From positions 303,681-367,680 of the forward strand of contig NMRA01000387.1 in NCBI GenBank assembly GCA_002633005.1: 64,000 nucleotides of DNA, written 5' to 3'. The notes under the pieces are model-generated. The model worked only from the letters and a program-made list of their open reading frames with translations, was not told the DNA's origin and ran no database searches. This document shows, one piece after another, positions 13,601 to 21,902 of this stretch. Every line of letters starts with the position of its first letter. Position 1 is the first letter of the stretch. Position numbers and translations under genes: made by a program. This stretch comes from Phoronis australis. Lineage: Eukaryota > Phoronida > Phoronidae.

Positions 13601-16600
13601 GAGATTTTTCAGATATCAGGGTTTCTGGAAAAGCTTGAAAATGAACCGTTAAAAATTTTTTGAAATGTGATAGGTCACACTTTCACTTCAAAGCTCAGCA
13701 TTGATCAGTATATTTTGGAAACTACTGTTGTTTCCAGCATTTTCATATGAAATGAAATCCCCTTGTTGCTGACCAATAAAACATGCTGGGTCTGTTCCAG
13801 GACATACTAAAAGATGCCATAGAGAGTAACCTGAAGAGTGCCTCGGAGATGCCGTACTTTGAGGGCGACTTCTGGCCAAACGTGCTGGAAGAGTCCATTA
13901 AGGAACTTGAACAAGAGGAAGAGGAGAAGAAGAAACGAGAAGAGGCTGAAGCGGCGGCAGCCGAGGAGGTCGGGGACAGTATCGTAGACGGGGCTTGTGG
14001 TGTTGAGGTAGGCGACTAACCCATGTGGCTTTTTCCTTTCCTTCCTAGAGGATTTCAGAAATGTGACTTAGTGAGAAAAAGTGTGTAGAATTGTGAAAGT
14101 TTTCATTTAGTCACTTCGAGTTGTGTGATTCATTTGTTACTTTGTGAAAGGTCGAAAATTTGTTGATGAAGTTTTGAATATCTGTATTTGTTAAAAGAAT
14201 AAGGGATGGTAATTTCTTTAACAAATCTACTGGAGAGCTTTTGCAAAGAGAACCTATCTTTCTCATGTTTGGCATTGCCTGTGTTATGTGATGTCAATAT
14301 AAGAGTCTTTCATGAAATATGTGAACTTGAAATAGTAGTGCAGAATCAATCTTTACTTTGGTTATTCAGCGGCAGCTGATCACGTCTTGTTTGATGAGAC
14401 AGGCTAAGATTTGAAATAGGACTTGGCACGTCAGAAAAGGAACAAAACAAAAAAGATTGAGCTCCCCAGATGCTTCTGCGCTACCACTGTTTGGGAAGTT
14501 TGATACCAATGTTGACACAAATTAGCCACAGCCTCTTGTGAGTGTTATAATGATATGTTTCTGTTTTTAGGGTCCTTCACTTGGCAAAAAGAAGGGACAG
14601 AAAAGTCAGAAAAAGAAGGCCAACAAAAGTAAAAACAGTCAGCGCAAGTCAAGTAAGAAATCGAACCTACCAAACGGCGGGAACGATCTGTCTGCCAAGT
14701 TGTACAGCACTATGGAGAAACACAGAGATGTGAGTTATTGAGATGTCAAGAAGTGACTTGTCAAAACCAGTTGGTGAAGGCAGTTTTTACTGCTGATGTG
14801 GAGTTCAAATTTGAATGCATTTTTGGAGCATTTATGAGATGGTCACAACATTCACAGTACACGTATAGCGTAAATTTTGGGCTTGTCTTATGATCTTTCA
14901 GATCAAACTTGACCTTTGCCGCAGTTTTCTGGCACTAGCTATTCATTCAAAAACATGGTTATCCTGTGAGAAAGGTTTGTGAAGTTTCACTTGCTGTTGT
15001 CTCTTGGGAGTTTAGTCTGTGTACTGGTTTGGTTTGAACTACATTTCGCATATTTTTCCTGAACTTTACAGAAAAGTATTGAACAAAAAACATTTGGTGT
15101 AGTCAGCATGTAAGTGTATAAAATATTAGTTAAAACATAATTTGCACATTCCTTCAAAATGTGTACTGTTTTGCATTGGCATGTTATAGCTTAATACTAG
15201 CCTAAACATAACCTTAAACTGGGTGACACCTTTCCTTGCCACTAATTAATTCCAACCCCATGGTTGCTATTAAGAAATATGTTGACATTGTAATTTTAGT
15301 TTATTGTGGCTTCTTTTCTCCCTCTCCTAGGGTTAGTTTTCCATGGAGAGATGGTGTTCCTAGGTGAGTGATGTGGCTGACATAATAGTTCATCCTATTT
15401 TATATTGAAAACTGTTGCTTGTTGTCACAGGTGTTCTTTGTCATCCGGCTGTGCCCTGCTCAGACAGCAGCCAACCTGCCCTCCATCCAGGATGTCGACC
15501 CGCTTATATCGTGCGACCTGATGGACGGCCGTGACGCATTCCTTACGATGGCGCGCGAGCGACACTGGGAGTTCTCGTCGCTACGGCGCGCGGCCAACTC
15601 GTCAATGTGCATGCTGTACGAGCTGCACAACCAGGGCAGGGACAACTTTGTATATACGTGTAATAATTGCAAGACTCACGTGGAGACACGCTACCATTGT
15701 ACTGTTTGTGATGTGAGTATATTATGGGACATATAGTTAAAGCGACTCTGAACCTGCCTTCCATCTTGAAAAACTAATTTTGATTTAGTCATGTTGCTGT
15801 GAAGTCAGTCATAAATAATTGTTCTTAATCAAAATGGGATGTGAACTTGCAGGTTGTTATTGTTTAGAGATTAGGCTATACAAGTTGAGTTTGCGTATTG
15901 GTTTAGTTGTCAAACATGGTCTGTCTTTGAGAGGCCAAAAATCGCTTCTCATCTTGGTAAGGAATAAGTAGGGTCCAAGTTCATAGTGGTGCTAGTGGTA
16001 TAAATCAAAAAAGTTTCTTTGGCAGAACGCAGGTTAATTGCTGCTTTAAAAAAGTGTGCTTCCAGCAGTATTCGTGTACACTTGTTTTCTTGAAAATGAG
16101 GGGACAAGACTTCGCAACAGTGTGCTTAGACAAGTGCAGATGTCTTCAACGTTTTGCCTTGGGATTAGTGCGTACCTTTTGAGTGGTGACCAATACCCAT
16201 GCAATCCTAATTAGCTGATGAAGCATCGTGTGAGGTTGACAAACTTGGGGTACTGAGTGTCTTGTTACTCATGTGCTAATGTACGCTCACCACACACACA
16301 CGGCTAGGTGTACTGGAGTGTGATTGATGATAACAAAAAGTCTCCTAAACAACTTGATATTCCACTCTAAATGTAATCCTTACGATAGTGCAATAATGTG
16401 GGGGCAATAATGTGTATCTTGTAATATCGTGTTTTTTTGGTTTCTAGGACTATGATCTCTGTGTTCGGTGTTATGAGAAGGATGGTCACCAACATAAGAT
16501 GGAGAAACTGGGGCTTGACATTGACGACGGGTCTTGTACTCAGGATAGCAAGCAGAACCCCGAGGAATCTCGTCGCCTATCCATCCAGCGGTGTATTCAA

Positions 16601-18184
16601 TATCTGGTGCACGCATGTCGGTGTCGTGATGCGAACTGTCGTCAGCCTAGCTGCCAGAAGATGAAACGTGTCGTGGCGCACACAAAGAGCTGCAAAAGGA
16701 AAACCAACGGCGGCTGTCCTGTGTGTAAACAGCTGATACACTTGTGCTTTTGTCACGCCAAGCATTGTCAGGAAGCCAAGTGCCCTGTGCCATTCTGTCA
16801 GAATGTTAAGCAGAGGTTGAGGCAGCAACAGCTACAGCAGAGGATGCACCAGGATCAGCTGATGCGGCGTCGCATGGCCCTCATGGCTAGAGGGGCCTCT
16901 GCAACAGCTGCCCCTCCCTCGCAGGCTGCACCTCCTGCGCAGATCATGAACACTTCCCAGCAGGCTCCGGCGAGCATGGCTCAAGCTGCCACATTCAATA
17001 ATGCTAGTGGTGGCAAGCCTGGTGTTGGTGGGCCTCCTGCAGCCGCCATGCAGGCTGCTAGGCAGGCCCAGCACATGGCCCAGAGGCAGGCCGGCGTGCC
17101 GCCAGCCACGCAAAGGACTATTCCCATTCAGAACCCTATGCCCCCGCCACACCGCATGCCAACGGCGGGGGTGGTTAACATGTCGCCGAACCCTCAGCAA
17201 AGCCGCATGCAGCTGCCGTCCCTGGAGCGTTGGCAGCAGATCCAACAGCAGCAGCCCCCGTCCCAGCCGATGGCGCCCCAGCGGAACATGGTTCCTCTGC
17301 AGGGCCAGATGGGTCAGAGTCAGGCGGGTCCTGGCAGTATGAACCCGCCGCCACAGAGGCCGAGCCAGCAGCAGGTGGTGCAGCAGCTGATTCTTACACT
17401 CAAGCAGCCTACCTCACCCCAGCAGCAGCAACAGGTGCTCAACATCCTCAAGTCCAACCCGCAGCTGATGGCAACATTCATCAAACAACGCTCACAACGC
17501 CAACAACATCAACAGCAACAACAGCAGCAGCAACAGCAGCAACCACAAAACCCCCAACAGCAGCAGATAAATGCTTTGCAGCAGCAACAACAGCAGCAGC
17601 AGCAACAACAACAACAGCAGCAGTGGCTTAGGCAGCAACAGCAACAACAACGCATGCAGGCTCCACAGCAGTTCCAGCAGCAACAACAGCAAGTTTACCA
17701 GCAACAGCAGCAGCAGCAGCAGCGTCCCCGCATGCAGTTCTCGCAGAACTTCCAACAGGACATGCAGTTCCAGCAGCAGCAGCAGATGATGCAGGTACAG
17801 CACCAGCAGGCACAGCTCAAGCAGCAGATGAGTGGTGGCAAGCCCAACAGTCCGCAGTTGATGGCCGGTCATCCCGTGCCGTCGCCGGGCATCATGCAAC
17901 AGGTTCGGTCGCCGCCGTCGGCCTTGCCACACACGGTACGCTCCCCACAGCCGTCGCCGCGACAACAGGGCACACCGGGCCCAGCTCCATCACCGCGCCC
18001 ATCGCCGGGCATGTCTGATCCAAACCACGAGCAAGTCATGCTGACACAGCTCCGGCAACAGCAGCAGCATCTCCAACAAATGCCTGGAGGTGTAGCTGCT
18101 GACATGGGACTCAATCAACACGATGGCGACGTGACACCGTTAACGCCCAAGGACCAGTTAACTCGATTTGTGGAGAACTTGTAG
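1453..18184 (+). CDS. CREBBP: CBP/p300 histone acetyltransferase, 3' 19 coding exons (5' partial)
   Basis: Transcriptional coactivator that acetylates histones and transcription factors in the nucleus. Nineteen exons (listed below) join in one frame: the lengths sum to 4982 nt, and removing the two leading bases of a split codon leaves 1659 residues plus a stop. Approximate residues, counted from the first whole codon: KIX 122-205, acidic/SUMO-motif linker 323-429, bromodomain 430-545, CH2 RING/PHD 550-680, HAT 690-1045, ZZ 1062-1100, TAZ2 1121-1205, NCBD 1382-1431, glutamine-rich 1432-1542, ending RFVENL (vertebrate CBP ends KFVEGL). TAZ1 and the N-terminus lie upstream of the window. Vertebrates have two paralogues (CBP, p300); a single invertebrate orthologue is the likely reading. 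All introns are GT-AG. The third-from-last domain block is strongly conserved, so the family call is secure. Confidence 0.97.
3031..3292 (+). CDS. CREBBP: CBP/p300 window exon 2 (linker and start of KIX)
   Basis: Acceptor GTCTTGCAG, donor GTAAGT. The last third, [18 protein letters not shown], is the first helix region of KIX, the domain that binds phosphorylated CREB and MLL/Myb-type activators. The upstream part is a low-complexity linker ending in QPQQQQLAN. The exon breaks inside the Leu codon that continues into exon 3. Confidence 0.95.
3535..3637 (+). repeat. Long imperfect inverted repeat (hairpin) in CBP intron
   Basis: The left arm 3535-3575 and right arm 3598-3637 are complementary at roughly 36 of 41 positions with one single-base bulge, around a 22-base loop. 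Both arms start or end with AGAAATTTTC / GAAAATTTCT. The length and loop size resemble a primary microRNA hairpin, but a small foldback transposon remnant is equally possible. Confidence 0.7.
4382..4665 (+). CDS. CREBBP: CBP/p300 window exon 3 (rest of KIX)
   Basis: Encodes [18 protein letters not shown] then [20 protein letters not shown]. The tyrosine, lysine and hydrophobic positions of the KIX helices that contact the CREB KID ([13 protein letters not shown]) are unchanged from vertebrates. A proline-rich linker follows. The donor is GTGAGT with one base of the next codon; the joined codon gives Asn in NGPL, also present in vertebrate CBP. Confidence 0.96.
4773..4832 (+). repeat. TTTAA-type pentamer microsatellite in CBP intron
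   Basis: About 60 bases of repeated TTAATTTGAT/TTTAATTTAA units in the intron after the KIX exon. No other content is seen in this part of the intron. Confidence 0.7.
5241..5398 (+). CDS. CREBBP: CBP/p300 window exon 4 (proline/methionine-rich linker)
   Basis: Acceptor ATTTACGCAG, donor GTAATG, ends in phase 0. It encodes a disordered segment rich in Pro, Met, Ser and Asn ([20 protein letters not shown]) that corresponds to the long linker after KIX. The vertebrate linker is several hundred residues longer, so it is strongly shortened here. Confidence 0.9.
5856..5948 (+). CDS. CREBBP: CBP/p300 window exon 5 (short coiled linker)
   Basis: Thirty-one codons, phase 0 on both sides, ending [12 protein letters not shown], a likely short helix. 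The acceptor is TGTTTATTAG. The donor reads GTCCGT, a weak fit to GTRAGT, so skipping or a nearby alternative donor is possible. Because the length is a multiple of three, skipping would keep the frame. Confidence 0.75.
6665..6723 (+). repeat. Short inverted repeat in CBP intron
   Basis: CACGTGACCATCTAGGG (6665-6681) is answered by CCCTTGATGGTCATGTG (6707-6723), with 14 of 17 pairs complementary and a 25-base loop. A short GGATCC/GATCTGAA duplication follows at 6757-6795. Probably a decayed foldback element. Confidence 0.5.
6924..7245 (+). CDS. CREBBP: CBP/p300 window exon 6 (SUMO-motif regulatory linker)
   Basis: Acceptor CCCTGTAG, donor GTAAGA, ends one base into a codon. It encodes a Ser/Glu-rich disordered region directly before the bromodomain. 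Three psi-K-x-E motifs stand out: IKQE (6999-7010), VKME (7080-7091) and IKTE (7110-7121). In vertebrate p300 the equivalent region is the sumoylated repression domain CRD1. The end, KPKMKKV, leads into FKPDELRQ. Confidence 0.93.
7955..8073 (+). CDS. CREBBP: CBP/p300 window exon 7 (bromodomain start)
   Basis: Reads [20 protein letters not shown] then [19 protein letters not shown], almost identical to vertebrate CBP. This is helix Z of the bromodomain and part of the ZA loop. Acceptor TTTCTTTCAG, donor GTGAGT, ends in phase 0. Confidence 0.97.
8499..8669 (+). CDS. CREBBP: CBP/p300 window exon 8 (bromodomain core)
   Basis: Reads [20 protein letters not shown] through [18 protein letters not shown]. 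The acetyl-lysine-binding asparagine lies in YNRKTS and is kept. One difference from vertebrates is Cys in VWLMCDNAW, where vertebrate CBP has Phe. Fifty-seven codons, phase 0 at both ends. Confidence 0.97.
8851..9008 (+). CDS. CREBBP: CBP/p300 window exon 9 (end of bromodomain, CH2 start)
   Basis: Encodes [20 protein letters not shown] then GRKYVFHP and [13 protein letters not shown]. The first part is helix C of the bromodomain. The cysteines of LGYCCGRKY and LCCYGKQLC open the CH2 zinc-binding region. Donor GTGAGT, phase 2. Confidence 0.97.
9241..9321 (+). CDS. CREBBP: CBP/p300 window exon 10 (CH2 RING part)
   Basis: A small exon encoding [20 protein letters not shown], matching the vertebrate YHFCEKCFTEI stretch. 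It supplies two zinc-ligand cysteines of the discontinuous RING that packs against the HAT and restrains it. Acceptor TTCGTTTCAG, donor GTAAGT, starts and ends mid-codon. Confidence 0.95.
9728..9930 (+). CDS. CREBBP: CBP/p300 window exon 11 (PHD finger)
   Basis: Encodes [20 protein letters not shown] then [12 protein letters not shown]. These are the C4HC3-type ligands of the CBP PHD finger. A basic stretch, [16 protein letters not shown], follows. One position differs: Cys in RKCHQ, where vertebrates have Met. Donor GTATGT. Confidence 0.96.
10288..10435 (+). CDS. CREBBP: CBP/p300 window exon 12 (HAT start)
   Basis: Encodes [12 protein letters not shown] and [20 protein letters not shown], the first strands of the HAT fold (vertebrate [20 protein letters not shown]). 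Acceptor TTCGTTACAG. The donor GTAGTT is slightly weak. The exon ends in the AG of the Arg codon completed by exon 13. Confidence 0.95.
10879..11025 (+). CDS. CREBBP: CBP/p300 window exon 13 (HAT)
   Basis: Encodes [20 protein letters not shown] and [19 protein letters not shown], the central HAT strands next to the acetyl-CoA pocket. Near-identical to vertebrate CBP. Acceptor CTCCTTTCAG, donor GTAGGT. Confidence 0.97.
11829..11942 (+). CDS. CREBBP: CBP/p300 window exon 14 (HAT acetyl-CoA binding)
   Basis: Encodes [20 protein letters not shown] then [18 protein letters not shown]. The SYLDS stretch contacts acetyl-CoA in the p300 structure, and [12 protein letters not shown] is the conserved cofactor-loop region. 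Acceptor TTCTTCTAG, donor GTAAGT, ends two bases into the Gly codon. Confidence 0.97.
12032..12770 (+). repeat. 370-bp direct duplication around a single N (assembly join)
   Basis: Bases 12032-12400 recur at 12402-12770. I see two substitutions (near 12060/12430 and in GACAGCATAC versus GACAGCGTAC). The N at 12401 sits exactly between the copies. This is the signature of two overlapping, slightly different contigs (alleles) placed end to end. Confidence 0.88.
12257..12400 (+). other. Truncated duplicate of CBP exon 15 ending at an N
   Basis: Identical in coding content to 12627-12770, including its acceptor, and stopping at the lone N at 12401 in the middle of the exon with no donor. The surrounding intron (12032-12400) also recurs at 12402-12770 with only two differences that I can see. 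Using it as a real exon would break the HAT domain. It is best read as the end of an overlapping contig. Confidence 0.9.
12627..12792 (+). CDS. CREBBP: CBP/p300 window exon 15 (HAT catalytic segment)
   Basis: Encodes [20 protein letters not shown] through [19 protein letters not shown]. It contains the [18 protein letters not shown] segment that carries the catalytic-site Trp and Tyr of p300. The donor is GTATGT in phase 0. A copy of its first 144 bases lies 370 bases upstream and is treated as an assembly artefact, so this complete exon is the one used in the gene model. Confidence 0.95.
13801..14007 (+). CDS. CREBBP: CBP/p300 window exon 16 (HAT, start of autoinhibitory loop)
   Basis: Encodes [20 protein letters not shown] then an acidic run and an alanine/glutamate-rich stretch ([14 protein letters not shown]). 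[20 protein letters not shown] is invariant in the family. The end begins the variable activation loop. Acceptor TCTGTTCCAG, donor GTAGGC, phase 0. Confidence 0.96.
14571..14729 (+). CDS. CREBBP: CBP/p300 window exon 17 (lysine-rich autoinhibitory loop)
   Basis: Acceptor CTGTTTTTAG, donor GTGAGT, 53 codons. It encodes [17 protein letters not shown] then [19 protein letters not shown]. The lysine cluster is the loop whose autoacetylation switches on p300. NDLSxKLYxTMEKH resumes the HAT fold. The exon contains no internal ATG at its start and is easily missed by ORF-based searches. Confidence 0.94.
15431..15712 (+). CDS. CREBBP: CBP/p300 window exon 18 (HAT end, ZZ start)
   Basis: Encodes [20 protein letters not shown], then [10 protein letters not shown] and [10 protein letters not shown], then [20 protein letters not shown]. 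The first part completes the HAT. The last part gives the first four cysteines of the ZZ zinc finger. Acceptor TTGTCACAG, donor GTGAGT, phase 0. Confidence 0.97.
16448..18184 (+). CDS. CREBBP: CBP/p300 last coding exon (ZZ end, TAZ2, NCBD, poly-Q)
   Basis: Opens [20 protein letters not shown], completing the ZZ finger. TAZ2 runs from [19 protein letters not shown] to [17 protein letters not shown] with all Cys/His ligands. After a Pro/Ala/Gln linker, the NCBD ([20 protein letters not shown]), which binds p160 coactivators and IRF3, is conserved. A CAG/CAA-coded glutamine region follows, then SP/PSP-rich repeats ([11 protein letters not shown]-type) and the end TRFVENL before TAG. Putting TAZ2 through the stop in one exon matches the vertebrate arrangement. 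Confidence 0.98.
   Translation, partial: DYDLCVRCYEKDGHQHKMEKLGLDIDDGSCTQDSKQNPEESRRLSIQRCIQYLVHACRCRDANCRQPSCQKMKRVVAHTKSCKRKTNGGCPVCKQLIHLCFCHAKHCQEAKCPVPFCQNVKQRLRQQQLQQRMHQDQLMRRRMALMARGASATAAPPSQAAPPAQIMNTSQQAPASMAQAATFNNASGGKPGVGGPPAAAMQAARQAQHMAQRQAGVPPATQRTIPIQNPMPPPHRMPTAGVVNMSPNPQQSRMQLPSLERWQQIQQQQPPSQPMAPQRNMVPLQGQMGQSQAGPGSMNPPPQRPSQQQVVQQLILTLKQPTSPQQQQQVLNILKSNPQLMATFIKQRSQRQQHQQQQQQQQQQQPQNPQQQQINALQQQQQQQQQQQQQQQWLRQQQQQQRMQAPQQFQQQQQQVYQQQQQQQQRPRMQFSQNFQQDMQFQQQQQMMQVQHQQAQLKQQMSGGKPNSPQLMAGHPVPSPGIMQQVRSPPSALPHTVRSPQPSPRQQGTPGPAPSPRPSPGMSDPNHEQVMLTQLRQQQQHLQQMPGGVAADMGLNQHDGDVTPLTPKDQLTRFVENL
17500..17830 (+). repeat. CAG/CAA glutamine-coding repeat in CBP
   Basis: Mixed CAG and CAA codons code glutamine runs interrupted by Pro, Arg, Leu, Met and His. 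The frequent CAA interruptions would slow repeat expansion. Long open frames on the opposite strand here (Leu-rich) are only mirror images of this bias. Confidence 0.9.
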
Positions 18185-18870
18185 CAAATACAAAAGGTTG
18201 TGTAGATAGACTTTAGTTATGGAGATGAATAATATATAAACTGTGTCGACTCTGGCCTCACTGTACAGTATAGATATTTTTGTGTGTTTGTCTGTGAGTC
18301 ATGTTTTCAAAACGTGTAAGGGAAGCATTTTAGTATTCTTATTTTTTATTCGTGCGGAATGAGAAATCCAAAGAGGAGGCTTTGTAAGATAGGCATAATA
18401 AATGCAACTTTTGGATTGAGTAATGGTTTTGTAATCCCTGTACATTGAACATGGTGAATTTGTTACTGTTTGACAATTACGCTGTAAACGCTTGTATTAT
18501 TACTGTCCGGTACGACTGTAGAATTTTAGTTGTAGTCCGTTTAGTAAAAGTCTTGGTTTTACATAAATGTTGAGTATTTAGTACTGAAGTGGAACTGTTT
18601 GGTTGTCTCTGGTTGTGTTCTGATGTTCATCAGGTGGAGCAGTTGTAATTTCCCCCCGATCGACATTTGTGGAGGTGGGTCAGGTGATATGCACAGGGAG
18701 TTCATGATTATGAGTTTCCAGGTCTGTGAATGCGTACGCGTGTGTCGAGAGAATGGTGCACATTGGCTATTGTATCACTATCGTATCATTGTGCTGTAAA
18801 CTTGATAAAATGTGTGCACTTTGTAATTTTAAATTATGAACTTTCCATTTATTAAAATTTGTATAAATTG
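18185..18870 (+). other. CREBBP: CBP 3' untranslated region
   Basis: AT-rich sequence directly after the stop. The first canonical AATAAA is at 18397-18402 (in GCATAATAAATGC). Further A/T-rich stretches near 18840-18890 could mark a distal end. No second gene is visible. Confidence 0.6.
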
Positions 18871-20690
18871 ATGTCGTGTTTTATTAAAACACTTGAAAAT
18901 CAACAATTAATATTAGATTATTACTGAAAGTTGTTTCCCACTTTGGATGAAAGATGTTGATCATTTGATGAACAGGGCTATATTTTGATTACCCCGGCAG
19001 TTGAAAACGCGTAGCTTTGTTTTTAGTCTTTTGAATGCGGTGTGCGTATTGCTCTGGTAAATGTGCAATTGCCTTGAATTATGCCTCACTTGTTTAGTTC
19101 AGAAACCAGGCTAGGAAAAATTTTAATTTTCCAGAATTTTCTGTTAAGATGTATAAAATCCAGAGACCTTTAGTCAAGAATCTGGCTGTAAAACCGTGAA
19201 ACTACAGTCGGATAATCCCTAAGTCAGCTCTATAACACAAGTACCTCGCGAAAACTCGTTTCGTAAATCGACCTTTCCTAATAAACACCTAAAGAGAAAT
19301 TCAACTGGAGTTTTTACGGCAAAAATGTCTACATTGTATAATGCTAGCGCGCTGCGAGATTACATAATCGCAATTATGACACTGCCCGCTGTAATGTTAT
19401 GGGTATCCAATGAGCTATATATATATATACATACATATATATATATATATATCTCATTGTGGGTACCTTCTTCGAAAACGAAAGTCTTGAAGTGACCGAC
19501 GTACACTCTCACAGTGCTACGAAAGTGTGGCGTGTTGTTTAGCATGGCTTCTCATCTTTGGTTAAAATAATTAAACCGATGTTATAAGATTCAGTCATTC
19601 CCATTGGTTGAAATCTGGGAAACCCCTTTCAGTTTACTATTACGTAGAAGGCCTACGGCGACCACCTTTGACTTGAATAGTTACGATATATTAGAACGGG
19701 CAGTGATCGAAGTAAACTAAATCAGGGGAACCCCGAGCCCGTGGCTAAGTCCAACACAAGTACAGTGCATTGAAGGTGTGTGTAAGTGGTGGCGATGTGA
19801 TCGACCAAGCATGCGCATTCATGTCCACATACGGAATTCCGTGCGTGTTTCATCACGTTTTCCACATTCAGGCCACTTTTCAGTATAGGTGGCGCTGTGT
19901 CAGAGGGCAGAAGTGACCAACTTCATCATTCCGATTCCAGTCAATGCTATTGCAAGGTTTCCACCTAGGACTAGCTATATTACTCCCAGGTTTGCTCTAA
20001 GAAGTCCCACCTACTTCCGCGACTGAATAGTTGACTGGAGTCGTATTTTATCCTTGGTTTATCTCTCTACATTGAATTTCTACTGTTTTCGGGTGAGCCT
20101 TTTGTTTTTCATTTGGATCATAGGGGGTACTAGGTGCGCGCCGGGATTCGCCAGACCAAGTAAAAAACGCCAACATGCCGTTTGTAGGATTTACACGGAC
20201 ATGTCTCTCAGAAAATTATGGTTGCACGTGTCTGTACAAATGGAATCTAGTTTTCGAGTGCATAATAGGAGTGCTTTAAAATTCAGTGTGGATGTATAAG
20301 TACCACTGCCAAGTCTGTAGCCTAACGGCAAGCTCGATGATGTGTCAATGAACAGTGACTGAACTACAACGTGCAACTGGTAATCACTCTTGGTAAAAAA
20401 CAGGGGAAACTTAAGTTTCTATTTCATGTTTCATATTTTCATTTTCTTAGTACTAGGGTACATGCATTTGAGTAGAGAGAGGGGTGTCCCTGGCATCACC
20501 TAACTGATCTGCATGCTACTGATATTGACGGCTAGGAGGCACAACCATGGACCCATTTGAAAATCAACGTCGGTCGTGCTCTTGTCAGTAACAACACCCA
20601 AGTCAATTTTGTGGTTATACAGAAGCTTGAGAGAACAAAAAAATCTTAAAAAGTAAAACAATTATATCAGTACAGAACAGTAAAAACACT
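18871..20690. other. Intergenic spacer with TA microsatellite
   Basis: No supported exon. A TA/CATA dinucleotide tract lies at about 19416-19452. The short open frames here have no family resemblance and no good splice context. Confidence 0.6.
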
Positions 20691-20790
20691 AAAAAAGTGG
20701 AGGACTATAGCGCCCTAGCCCCCCTGTGGCCTGCACCGCCCATAGACCATGGGCAGCGCACTCCTCCCGCCGGCGTGCGCCGCCCATGCC
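20691..20790 (+). mobile_element. GC-rich MITE-like fragment (GGGCGGCGC / GCGCCGCCC family)
   Basis: A GC-rich island in AT-rich DNA with GCCCTAGCCCCCCTGTGGCC, CCATAGACCATGGGCAGCGC and a terminal GCGCCGCCCATGCC. The same words occur at 44613-44762 in the other block, so it is a repeat family member of about 100-150 bp. Confidence 0.5.
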
Positions 20791-20799
20791 AATTGACTA

Positions 20800-21048
20800 T
20801 TATCGAGGTAAGAAGAATTTAATTAGTGAAACAATTAACGTGTAATTCATGCTGCTAACATTGAAATGTTTTTCATGTGTACAGTGGGGGTAAATTCGAT
20901 ATCTACACCCGCAGGCCTGGATGTGGATAAAAGCACGCCTGCGGACAGGTTTCTGTAAAGGTCGATTGAAGCGCTGTTTACACCAGGCGAGAATCCGTGT
21001 GCTCTTAGTCACAGTGAGACACTTTCCGTCTTTAACCCACAGGGAGTT
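20800..21048 (-). CDS. Candidate 3' exon of the minus-strand gene in block A
   Basis: Read on the minus strand, a good acceptor (TTGTTTGTTTCAG) ends at 21049. It is followed by an open frame to a stop at 20800. The frame codes a Cys- and Arg/Lys-rich segment (VKDGKCLTVTK, ACGCRYRIYPHC) that I do not recognise. If joined in phase 2 from the upstream membrane-segment exon, the frame would instead be short and end TPCGLKTESVSL. Which frame is used cannot be decided here. Block B lacks this part because its contig ends at 41189. Confidence 0.35.
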   Translation of the reverse strand, partial: NSLWVKDGKCLTVTKSTRILAWCKQRFNRPLQKPVRRRAFIHIQACGCRYRIYPHCTHEKHFNVSSMNYTLIVSLIKFFLPR

Positions 21049-21179
21049 CTGAAACAAACAACAGGAACCCTGTGGTCCATACGACCGTGTCACACACATG
21101 TGCGTCACAACAGACTTTTTTGACTCCTCTTACGTAACAATTCGCATAAGGCAAACGACTACATATCCTGAGAACTTAC

Positions 21180-21517
21180 CGAATATGGGACCATGGGATT
21201 CCATTATTTTTCATGCGTTTTTTGCCAATCAGCCATATAACAACAACGACAAGTAATGTCAACGTTGATCCAATCTTGGATGAGTGAACAACGAAGAGAT
21301 AAACAACTGAACGAATAAATAAGTAAAAACACCACGTGTTTTAGAATTCAAAATGACAAACATAGAAAGCGTTTTCTTTTCCTATACAATTTGGATGTAG
21401 AGAATTTGTCGTTACAGGCGTCTGGTAGGTGTCCAAAGCTGTAGTCATTTCCAGAAAGTCACAGAATATACATGATTTGTCTAATGGGATCAACAGCATT
21501 TCAACTTCACCAAACAT
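21180..21517 (-). CDS. Candidate exon with a transmembrane segment, block A minus strand
   Basis: An open frame from 21517 codes KSCIFCDFLEMTTALDTYQT, then VVILNSKTRGV, then a hydrophobic membrane segment (STLTLLVVVVIWLIG) followed by the basic stop-transfer KKRMKNNG. It ends at a canonical donor (ATTCG|GTAAGT) at 21180. The paralogous frame at 41190-41426 keeps the IFCDFLEMTTALDTYQT and VILNSKTRGV parts. The protein is unknown. It may be the membrane-anchoring exon of the acidic protein just upstream, but the splice phase does not obviously match. Confidence 0.45.
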
Positions 21518-21902
21518 CTAAGCCCACATTTGGGATGTGTATTTTCAAAATGTACAAAATCTCATATCGTTAACTTTGCTCAAGCCACTGATCAGTTTTG
21601 ATCAGCTGTTCTCCACTGTCCCGTTAGAATCTCAATGCAATGCTTATTATTCGAGATAAAAGTCATGCTTGCTGCCCAATTTCAATGCGTCTATTGGCAC
21701 GAGTCTTGCAATAACGGCGTGTCAGTGAAAGTTTTTATGGGTCAATGTTCAGGGACCGTGCTCCTGAAATTATTTCCGCGACGGCAATTAAAAATTAACA
21801 AGTCAACATGCTAAACATTTTGATTTTTAATAATTGACGGCTCATAGCTTTCTAAAGAGACTTTTGGTAGTACACAGGTGCTTACAGTTCAATATTTCTC
21901 AC

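Noticed and set aside
17492-17965. Leu-rich 157-codon frame on the minus strand over the CBP last exon
   Set aside because: It is the reverse complement of CAG/CAA glutamine codons and adjoining Pro/Gln-rich sequence; no start context or splice sites.
21342-21517. Reading the block A minus-strand frame as stopping at 21342
   Set aside because: A first pass misread one base; the correct frame stays open through the membrane segment to the donor at 21180.
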